From NCBI GenBank assembly GCA_016839405.1, contig JAEOUJ010000308.1, positions 1-12,722 of the forward strand: a DNA stretch of 12,722 bases, given 5' to 3'. The stretch comes from Candidatus Gerdarchaeota archaeon (GTDB lineage: Archaea > Asgardarchaeota > Heimdallarchaeia > JABLTI01). The notes under the pieces were generated by a model. That model saw only the letters and a program-made list of their open reading frames with translations, made no database searches and had not been told where the DNA came from. The position numbers were made by a program, and so were the translations under genes. Each line of letters starts with the position of its first letter. Position 1 is the first letter of the stretch. This document shows, piece by piece, positions 8,084 to 12,722 of this stretch.

Positions 8084-8242
8084 TTAATATCTTCTTGGTT
8101 TTCGCTTTCTGTAGCAATCTTGACAATAAACAGGTCGTTCTCCGTCAGGTTTGAAAGGAACTTCTGTTTGTTGACCACAATCTGCACAAGTTACTTGATG
8201 CATTTCTCGTTGCGGTCTGTCGTAGCTACCGTATCTACTCAT
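8084..8242 (-). CDS. 52-residue CxxC-x17-CxxC zinc-ribbon protein
   Basis: This small gene is easily missed. Its product has C19-x2-C22, exactly 17 residues, then C40-x2-C43, with the family's core VPFKPDGERPVYC (28-40) and a basic tail RKRKPRRY. This matches the CxxC-x17-CxxC domain described as TIGR04272, found in archaea and several bacterial phyla. The four cysteines should bind one zinc ion; the basic tail and RPVYC core hint at nucleic-acid binding, but no function is established. The ATG start is supported by GGTGA (8256-8252) nine bases upstream. It stands alone, convergent with the methyltransferase and separated from the next minus-strand gene by 224 bases. Confidence 0.88.
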   Translation of the reverse strand: MSRYGSYDRPQREMHQVTCADCGQQTEVPFKPDGERPVYCQDCYRKRKPRRY

Positions 8243-8466
8243 TTTATTTTTTCACCGATAGTATTTGTTATACATAATAAATAGAAAATAAGTTTAAAGA
8301 TTGAATTTTAAGAAATCTAACTAAAAAAGCTAATAACCAAAAATTTACTTCATTCCTATTTCAATATTTCATTAAATGTATACAATGGTAAACGGTTATT
8401 CATTCTTTATAAAGCTATGCATCATATAATGTAGCAGTTAAATATGACAAAAAAATTGAACCTTTA

Positions 8467-8895
8467 TCATAATTTCTGATCATTAGCTTCTGATAGATGT
8501 TGTTGACATATTTTCCAACCGTTATCTCGTTTCTCAAGAATCCCTGTCCATCGAATATTTTTCGCGCCCCATGGCTTTCCATCAAATTCTCCTTCATCAT
8601 CTACAATTGCAGAGAACCAAGCTACATCTTTACTTTTTGAGAATACAATTCTTAGATTCCTAATTTCATATCCTTTGGCAACATTACGTGGATCCATCCA
8701 TTCGTCTAAAAATTTTTTAAACTGGTTCCAACCTATAGAAGTGCTTTTGGAATCCGGAAAAATTGAGAAAAAATCATCGTCATTAGAAAAAATGCTTTCA
8801 AAAAGTGCTCTATCTTTTGTTAAAGCCCAACCAAAAGCATCATGAAGAATTTTTCTAATCTCAGATTCCTTTTTATTATCTTTTGATGTGGTCAA
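8467..8895 (-). CDS. SnoaL/NTF2-like domain protein
   Basis: The 142-residue product has the cone-fold pattern of SnoaL-like proteins: an N-terminal helical part (EIRKILHDAFGWALTKD), then FSNDDDFFSIFPDS (36-49), GWNQFKKFLDEW (55-66), a strand with VAWFSAIVDDEGEF (91-104), RWTGILEK (115-122) and the closing GWKICQQHLSE (126-136). It resembles the SnoaL_3/DUF4440 group. Such domains form ligand-binding pockets or act as isomerases or cyclases; no catalytic residue can be assigned. The start is TTG at 8895, supported by GGTGA six bases upstream, and there is no ATG before residue 67. A T7 run follows the stop on the minus strand and may terminate it. Confidence 0.8.
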   Translation of the reverse strand: MTTSKDNKKESEIRKILHDAFGWALTKDRALFESIFSNDDDFFSIFPDSKSTSIGWNQFKKFLDEWMDPRNVAKGYEIRNLRIVFSKSKDVAWFSAIVDDEGEFDGKPWGAKNIRWTGILEKRDNGWKICQQHLSEANDQKL

Positions 8896-8975
8896 ATTAA
8901 ATCACCAAGCTATCAATTTCTTAAACAAAAATAAGAATTTGTGTAAGTTTGTCATAAATTCCTTTTTCTAACTTT

Positions 8976-9014
8976 TAGAAAAGAAGTGATAGGACCAGTG
9001 TGATGCGAACATGA
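8976..9014 (-). repeat. tRNA-3'-end-like repeat, copy A
   Basis: On the minus strand: T-loop TTCGCAT (9009-9003), T-stem strand CACAC, acceptor strand TGGTCCT, discriminator A, TCA in place of CCA (8989-8987), then CTTCTTTT. Segment lengths equal those of copies B, C and D. The opposite T-stem strand hardly pairs (two of five), so this copy is degenerate. It lies 87 bases upstream of the plus-strand gene at 9102. Confidence 0.65.
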
Positions 9015-9101
9015 AATAATATAGTTAAAATGACTTTACTGAAAATTTATGAACAATTTTATCTAATTATTATAGCAGAGCTAGAAGGATCTAAATTTAT
9101 A

Positions 9102-9425
9102 ATGGCCAAAAAGAAAACTTATTCCGTTTTAATTATAGATAATTTTCATTTTGATCCAGAACATGATATGATCATTGAAGGTTTTCCTACAATAGAACTA
9201 GCAATTGAATATGCACAATGTATAGTACGTTCATCTATAGAACATCATCGAAAACCTAATCAAACAAAAGCAGAGTTAAAGCAATTATGGCATTTATTTG
9301 GAGAAAATGCTTCTGTTATTGGTCATAAATATCGAGGGAGTGATGAATTAGAGTTTTTCATCGATAATCCAGTAAAAAAGCAACTAAATTGTAAAGAAAT
9401 AAGAAAAAAGGCAATTGTAGAATAA
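9102..9425 (+). CDS. Small conserved protein of unknown function
   Basis: The 107-residue product begins MAKKKTYSVLIIDNFHF and continues with EGFPTIELAIEYAQCIV (26-42) and LWHLFGENASVI (62-73). I recall a widespread uncharacterised small family with a very similar plan: a DNFHYMDE opening, a GEFxTxEEAIxxCKxIVDE helix and a late FGEDP segment. This looks like a divergent member; the match is from memory and no function is known. It should fold as a compact alpha/beta domain, with no signal peptide or membrane segment. I prefer the ATG at 9102, where similarity starts; an in-frame ATG at 9030 adds 24 hydrophobic residues without a ribosome-binding site. GAAGG lies 13 bases upstream of 9102, rather far. 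Repeat copies A and B flank the gene. Confidence 0.68.
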   Translation: MAKKKTYSVLIIDNFHFDPEHDMIIEGFPTIELAIEYAQCIVRSSIEHHRKPNQTKAELKQLWHLFGENASVIGHKYRGSDELEFFIDNPVKKQLNCKEIRKKAIVE

Positions 9426-9455
9426 AATTGAGATAATTTTGATAGGTTTTAAAAT

Positions 9456-9495
9456 CAAAAGAAGAGGTGGTGAATCGAGTGCGATTTGAATTTGT
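9456..9495 (-). repeat. tRNA-3'-end-like repeat, copy B
   Basis: On the minus strand: T-loop TTCAAAT (9490-9484), T-stem strand CGCAC, acceptor strand TCGATTC, discriminator A, CCA (9470-9468), three extra bases, then CTTCTTTT. The opposite T-stem strand does not pair. Further upstream on the minus strand (about 9503-9519) a GTAAG/TTTAC hairpin with a seven-base loop resembles an anticodon arm, but it lacks the T expected before the anticodon. A similar hairpin accompanies copy E. Confidence 0.7.
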
Positions 9496-9607
9496 GGGAA
9501 AGTGTAAATAATATTCTTACTCACGGAAATCGTAGAAAAGAAATACAAGAGATTAACGAGGAATAAATCATTTAGAAAAAAATTCATAATAAATTTAATA
9601 TCAAATA

Positions 9608-9641
9608 TTAAAAAAAAGTAATCATTAAGAAATGATTACTT
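9608..9641 (-). terminator. Strong intrinsic terminator of the six-helix membrane protein gene
   Basis: AAGTAATCATT (9616-9626) and AATGATTACTT (9631-9641) form an uninterrupted 11-pair stem with a four-base loop. On the minus strand it is followed immediately by a run of eight T. The hairpin overlaps the last base pairs of the TAA stop codon, so the gene ends inside its own terminator stem. Confidence 0.8.
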
Positions 9642-10215
9642 AATATGAACTATGCTCTGGCTGTTTGAAAATTCTATAATCCACTATTCCTTCAACTAAT
9701 CTTCTTAATCCGATAATTATTAAACCTGTGCTAAGTAGAGAAAATATTACTAAATCAGTGAAAATGTGATCCATAATTAATACCGTTGCAGCAAGACCTA
9801 TGAGTATAAAACCAATTAAATTAATTATCACTCTATAAATAGGAACTTTTGATTTGTCTTCTACACCATGAAGAATACCTAAAATGCCTATCATCATGAT
9901 AGCTAATGCTAAGATATCAATAAGTATGAGAGGATCAAGAGAAGTCATTATGATGGCAATAATACCTACAGGTAATACTAATAGCCCTACAATGACATTA
10001 AAGACCTTTAAGGATTTAGTTAAACGTCTGTCGAAAAAACCTGAAAGTAGGCGGGGTATGCTAACAGCAGTAATTGCAATTCCAAGGATAAGAATATTGT
10101 CAATGAAATCAAGTGGTATATTGATGAATACAATGATGGCAAAACCAACTATTGCAACACCAAATACTAAATAGAAAATTCGTAGCCATAATGGGAGTTT
10201 TACTTTGTCTTCCAT
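9640..10215 (-). CDS. Six-helix membrane protein, DUF308/HdeD-like
   Basis: The 191-residue product is almost wholly hydrophobic, with about six transmembrane segments: roughly residues 12-30, 38-60, 70-88, 93-113, 128-146 and 152-172. Short polar loops such as DRRLTKS (62-68) and GVEDKSK (116-122) separate helix pairs. The evenly spaced glycine-rich helices and loops are like DUF308/HdeD family proteins, linked in enterobacteria to acid resistance; the role in archaea is unknown. The ATG at 10215 has no Shine-Dalgarno sequence. AT-rich boxes at 10229-10248 are suitably placed for a leaderless transcript. It is the only minus-strand gene between repeat copies B and C. Confidence 0.75.
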   Translation of the reverse strand: MEDKVKLPLWLRIFYLVFGVAIVGFAIIVFINIPLDFIDNILILGIAITAVSIPRLLSGFFDRRLTKSLKVFNVIVGLLVLPVGIIAIIMTSLDPLILIDILALAIMMIGILGILHGVEDKSKVPIYRVIINLIGFILIGLAATVLIMDHIFTDLVIFSLLSTGLIIIGLRRLVEGIVDYRIFKQPEHSSY

Positions 10216-10307
10216 AAATAATTATTTGTAATATAGTTTAATAATTTATTTCAAAAAAATCCCTTTTAGAGAATTAATGATATAAATAATTATTGATTTT
10301 TTTAAAT

Positions 10308-10347
10308 GAAAGGAGAAGATGGTGGAGCTCGTGCGATGTGAACAAAC
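10308..10347 (-). repeat. tRNA-3'-end-like repeat, copy C
   Basis: On the minus strand: T-stem GTTTG, T-loop TTCACAT (10342-10336), T-stem CGCAC, acceptor strand GAGCTCC, discriminator A, CCA (10322-10320), then TCTTCTCCTTTC. Four of five T-stem pairs form (one G.U). No GGAGCTC partner is found on the minus strand where the 5' end of a tRNA would start. The repeat lies 72 bases upstream of the gene at 10420. Confidence 0.7.
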
Positions 10348-10419
10348 AACCAATTTTTTCTTTAAAAAAGTTTAAATTAAGAATTAATATAAAAAGCAAT
10401 TGGTCTGCCGTGATATGTA

Positions 10420-11112
10420 ATGGATAAAGAAACAGTTAAAATTAGTTGTACATGGAAAGATAAAATTGATTGTGCTGATTGTAATGTAGAAGAATTGTTA
10501 AATTGTCGTTTTGATAAAAAGAAATGGTTATTTTTTGTATTTAACCAAATGCCTGCGCGTTTTTTTGCAATTTTTGGATTAGTTCTTACAGGATTACTTT
10601 ATCGGTGGTGGCCATTAATAGTCTTTGGAGCAATAGCTTCTTTTTTTATAATCTTTGGTATTGAGATTCGGGTTGTTTGTACTCACTGCCCTTTTTATTC
10701 TTCAGAAAGTAAAATTCTTCGCTGTTATGGATTAACTGGATCTCTTAAACTATGGAAATATCACCCTGGTCCAATGAAATTTTGGGAAAAAGCAGTTGAA
10801 ACAATATATTTCTTATTAATGTTATGTTGGCCTGTCGCTTTTGAATCATATCTTATAAGTTTGATAGCAGTTAATTACAGCTCCTATGGCCTTTATTCAT
10901 TATTAGGTATGATAGCAATTCTATCTGCAACTATTATATCTAGTTTACAATTTGCCTATATTTTAAGAGTCGTTTTTTGTTCTAAATGTATTAATTTTTC
11001 ATGCCCAATAAACAAAGTTCCAAAAAAGATTGTAGATACTTATTTAGCTAAAAACTTGGTTATGAGAGAAGCATGGGAGAAAGCTGGTTATAAATTAGGT
11101 GATGAAAAATAA
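10420..11112 (+). CDS. Cysteine-rich four-helix membrane protein of unknown function
   Basis: The 230-residue product has an N-terminal segment with four cysteines (C10, C18, C21, C29), then two close transmembrane helices (about 46-83). A loop follows with CTHCPFY (87-93), C102 and LWKYHPGPMKFWEK (111-124), then two more helices (about 126-150 and 157-182). The C-terminal tail has FCSKCINFSCPINKVP (186-201) and REAWEKAGYKL (216-226). The three cysteine clusters, probably on one face of the membrane, look like metal or Fe-S sites or redox-active thiols. I recall archaeal hypothetical proteins with the same HCPFY, YRPGPM and FSCPxNxVP blocks, but no assigned function. GTGAT (10410-10414) five bases before the ATG supports the start. 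Repeats C and D flank the gene. Confidence 0.8.
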   Translation: MDKETVKISCTWKDKIDCADCNVEELLNCRFDKKKWLFFVFNQMPARFFAIFGLVLTGLLYRWWPLIVFGAIASFFIIFGIEIRVVCTHCPFYSSESKILRCYGLTGSLKLWKYHPGPMKFWEKAVETIYFLLMLCWPVAFESYLISLIAVNYSSYGLYSLLGMIAILSATIISSLQFAYILRVVFCSKCINFSCPINKVPKKIVDTYLAKNLVMREAWEKAGYKLGDEK

Positions 11113-11224
11113 ACATAAAAAAAATTTATCCAAGAAAACACACAATTAATAGCATTTATTTCTTAAACGACAAAAAGGGATGAATAGAAGTAGCTCATTT
11201 AAATACAATAAAATGATTCTCAAG

Positions 11225-11260
11225 AAAAGAAGTGGTGGACCTTACGCGATTTGAACACAT
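11225..11260 (-). repeat. tRNA-3'-end-like repeat, copy D (best preserved)
   Basis: On the minus strand: T-stem ATGTG, T-loop TTCAAAT (11255-11249), T-stem CGCGT, acceptor strand AAGGTCC, discriminator A, CCA (11235-11233), then CTTCTTTTCTT. All five T-stem pairs form, two as G.U. About 75 bases upstream of the CCA the minus strand reads GGATGAA, of which only GGA could pair with the acceptor, so no complete tRNA is present. The tail CTTCTTTTsTTGAGAAT is shared with copy E. Confidence 0.75.
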
Positions 11261-11388
11261 GCTAATTCTACTCTAAGTTTGAATTTTGTTGAATATATTA
11301 TTCATCCTTTAATTTCCAATTAAAAATTTCAACAAGAGTTATGAAAACAGAAAAAAAAGCACAGTGATAATACAAATGAGGGTGTTGT

Positions 11389-12075
11389 ATGTCTAAAAAA
11401 CAATATCAAGGTATAGAATTAGATGATGAGGATTTTCAGGTTTTACAAAAATTGGAAGATATGATTGGAGAACCAATTCCTGTTACTACTGAATTCAATT
11501 GGAATACCTTTGGTTTTGCAGCAGAAAACAATAAAATTGTTGGTATTGGTTTATTTGCAAAACCTCTTAAAGAACTTCCTCAAGGATTATGGAAATTATC
11601 TAAGCTTCAATTTCTAATGTTGGTAGGTAATGGTTTAGGTAAACTGCCTGATAATTTTTCAGAATTAAAAGAGCTAAAAAAGCTCTGGCTAAATGTTAAT
11701 AATCTTACTATATTACCAAATAGTATCTGTGAGTTAGAAAACCTTACAGCATTTTGTATTTACCAAAACAATATAGCAATTTTACCTAATGAATTCGGGA
11801 ATCTTGTTAATCTAACAGAAGTTCATTTAGCAGGGAATCCAATTAAAACTCTACCCAAAAGCTTTAAGAAATTAATTAATTTGCAGACTATGGATATCAA
11901 TAAAACTGATTTAACAGAATTACCAAAGATGCTGGGTCAATGTAAGGATTTAAAGTTAATTGCCTTTCCAATAAGACTTCTTCCGCAATTACCAGAAGCT
12001 TTGAAAAAGAAAGAAGATTTGAAGATTTTTACTATGGATGAGTACGGTAAAAACATAGAGCAAAAATTTGAGTGA
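11389..12075 (+). CDS. Leucine-rich repeat protein with seven 23-residue repeats
   Basis: The 228-residue product has an N-terminal part (1-49) with an acidic stretch and the FNWNTFGFAAENNKIVGIG lead-in common in prokaryotic LRR proteins. Seven repeats of exactly 23 residues follow: 50-72, 73-95, 96-118, 119-141, 142-164, 165-187 and 188-210. They follow LxxLxLxxNxLxxLPxxxxxLxx. The sixth and seventh have lost part of the LxLxxN core (MDINKTDL, IAFPIRLL). A short acidic/basic tail closes the chain. There is no signal peptide, so a cytoplasmic protein-protein binding scaffold is likely. No GTPase (Roc/COR) domain is attached. GAGGGTG (11378-11384) is the ribosome-binding site, four bases before the ATG. 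A T6 run follows the stop directly and may end transcription. Confidence 0.88.
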   Translation: MSKKQYQGIELDDEDFQVLQKLEDMIGEPIPVTTEFNWNTFGFAAENNKIVGIGLFAKPLKELPQGLWKLSKLQFLMLVGNGLGKLPDNFSELKELKKLWLNVNNLTILPNSICELENLTAFCIYQNNIAILPNEFGNLVNLTEVHLAGNPIKTLPKSFKKLINLQTMDINKTDLTELPKMLGQCKDLKLIAFPIRLLPQLPEALKKKEDLKIFTMDEYGKNIEQKFE

Positions 12076-12103
12076 TTTTTTAAAAAATAAGAGTATTCTC
12101 AAC

Positions 12104-12142
12104 AAAAGAAGTGGTAGTAAACCTAGCGAGATTTGAACACGC
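12104..12142 (-). repeat. tRNA-3'-end-like repeat, copy E (three-base insertion)
   Basis: On the minus strand: T-stem GCGTG, T-loop TTCAAAT (12137-12131), T-stem CTCGC (four of five pairs), then 11 bases instead of 8 before CCA (12114-12112), then CTTCTTTTGTTGAGAAT. The insertion breaks the standard acceptor length. Farther upstream on the minus strand GTAGGTAAATC (about 12188-12178) can pair with GGTTTACTAC just before the CCA, with one bulge, giving a tRNA-like closing stem. It is also part of a competing GTAAAT/ATTTAC hairpin. Confidence 0.65.
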
Positions 12143-12502
12143 AATGAAAGGAAACGCAACCCGCAGTAAATAATATGATTTACCTACGCCTAAGATAGAC
12201 ATTTTTTGTAAGTCTTGTAAACTCAAAGTGTTGCCCAATACTTTATCCAATTTCCATACTTATGCCTTACCAGAAATTTTGATTCGGTTAAGATTATATG
12301 TTTTATTGCATTAAAAAAGGAAAACATGGAAAACCAATACGTTTTAGCTGACCTAAAAGTAAATTTAATGAGAAAGGATACAGCATCAATTTTCAATTGA
12401 CATGAAAATAAAAGAGAAGTAAACTCACAAGAATTTCTTCTTTCTTTTTATTATTAAGCTGTTCCTTTTGGTTTACATGCTATTAACAATGATTCTTAAG
12501 AA
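12143..12502. other. Intergenic region next to repeat copy E
   Basis: No convincing gene. A perfect inverted repeat, GTAAAT/ATTTAC with a six-base loop (12166-12183), lies just beyond copy E and extends with further pairs on both sides past one bulge. A 24-codon frame at 12326-12400 has an AAGGA site but is too short to claim. The sequence near 12410-12430 (AAAAGAGAAG, TAAACTC) faintly recalls copy E. T-rich minus-strand stretches around 12430-12460 could terminate the gene at 12503. A 12-base palindrome, ATTCTTAAGAAT, overlaps that gene's stop. Confidence 0.4.
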
Positions 12503-12722
12503 TTATTCTTCAGCAATCCGTTCTACTTTAAACACAATTGGTTTTTTCCCATCTCGGCAAGGCGTAAAAGCAGTATAGGGTGCACCGAAGGCTAAACACA
12601 TAATATCATTAAAGAGATCATTCCACGCCCATTCACATGGAAAGCCTTCAGGTTTTTTCACACCTTCAAAGGTGAATTCTTGACCTTCTTCGAATAAATT
12701 ACAGATTTTATCTTTCTCTCCA
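12503..12722 (-). CDS. TIGR04076-like small protein (5' end outside window)
   Basis: The visible 72 C-terminal residues read GEKDKICNLF, then GQEFTFEGVKKPEGFPCEWAW, DIMCLAFGAPYTAF, TPCRDGKKPIVFKVERI and a stop. The plan - a first cysteine, a GxxFxF strand, PxGxCxWAW, a middle helix, CxDGxxPVxFxxER - matches the family known as TIGR04076, short proteins of unknown function in archaea and anaerobic bacteria. The regularly placed cysteines could bind metal. At least the N-terminal methionine and first strand lie beyond the window edge. Base use looks slightly less AT-rich than its neighbours, which is only an impression. Confidence 0.75.
   Translation of the reverse strand, partial: GEKDKICNLFEEGQEFTFEGVKKPEGFPCEWAWNDLFNDIMCLAFGAPYTAFTPCRDGKKPIVFKVERIAEE

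Noticed and set aside
9030..9101. A 24-residue N-terminal extension of the small protein at 9102
   Set aside because: It lacks a ribosome-binding site, and similarity to the remembered family begins at the ATG at 9102; a leaderless start at 9030 is not excluded.
9884..10174. A 96-codon plus-strand frame opposite the six-helix membrane protein
   Set aside because: Antisense shadow; the minus-strand frame has clear membrane helices, longer length and its own terminator.
8976..12142. CRISPR array or integron attC array
   Set aside because: Repeat distances of about 480 to 910 bases with whole genes between them exclude CRISPR, and the copies lack paired attC-type core sites; no cas or integrase gene is present.
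12100..12190. A complete intron-containing tRNA gene on the minus strand at copy E
   Set aside because: The T-arm and CCA fit, but three extra bases lie before the CCA, no D-arm is convincing, and the candidate anticodon loop has the wrong size.
12098..12217. A 40-codon minus-strand frame crossing copy E, with similar peptides (CSN..RSTTSF-like) readable in other copies
   Set aside because: The peptide similarity is what a tRNA 3' end gives when read in sense frame; other copies lack starts in that frame and no ribosome-binding site was seen.
12326..12400. A 24-codon plus-strand frame with an AAGGA site
   Set aside because: Too short and without recognisable features; chance frames of this size are expected.

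Overview
This AT-rich window most likely comes from an archaeon. The evidence is Shine-Dalgarno sequences of the GGTGA/GGAG type, several genes that appear leaderless with a TATA-like box about 25 bases upstream, frequent TTG starts, and gene families common in uncultured archaea: an orphan CooS-like protein, an LRR protein, a CxxC-x17-CxxC mini zinc ribbon and a cysteine-rich membrane protein. An Asgard-type archaeon fits the composition and gene mix, but that is inference; there is no rRNA or other decisive marker.

Left part (1-8900). Minus strand: a phytoene-desaturase/retinol-saturase-like FAD oxidoreductase (3' end outside the window) and a class I SAM methyltransferase. A 439-base divergent spacer leads to a plus-strand monomeric Ni-CODH (CooS) homologue. 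This protein keeps most metal ligands, but one C-cluster cysteine is replaced by glutamate and the D-cluster is of the CX2C type. No cooC, cooF or acetyl-CoA synthase gene is nearby. Next come an APH-fold kinase (minus), a short-chain dehydrogenase (minus), a divergent second methyltransferase (plus), a 52-residue zinc ribbon (minus) and a SnoaL/NTF2-like protein (minus). Genes are mostly single units with long AT-rich spacers, not a tight operon.

Right part (8900-12722). Small, mostly uncharacterised genes alternate with a dispersed repeat. Five copies (8976-9014, 9456-9495, 10308-10347, 11225-11260, 12104-12142) lie in the same orientation, all intergenic. On the minus strand each reads as the 3' end of a tRNA: a 7-nt T-loop, a 5-nt T-stem strand, a 7-nt acceptor strand, discriminator A, CCA, then a CTTCTTTT-like tail. 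Four copies keep exactly the same 16-nt spacing. No matching 5' half was found for them. The enclosed genes are a small conserved protein of unknown function, a six-helix DUF308/HdeD-like membrane protein with a strong intrinsic terminator, a cysteine-rich four-helix membrane protein, and a protein with seven exact 23-residue leucine-rich repeats. A partial TIGR04076-like gene closes the window.

The genes do not form one evident pathway. The two points most worth pursuing are the variant CooS and the tRNA-3'-end-like repeat that separates single genes on the right.
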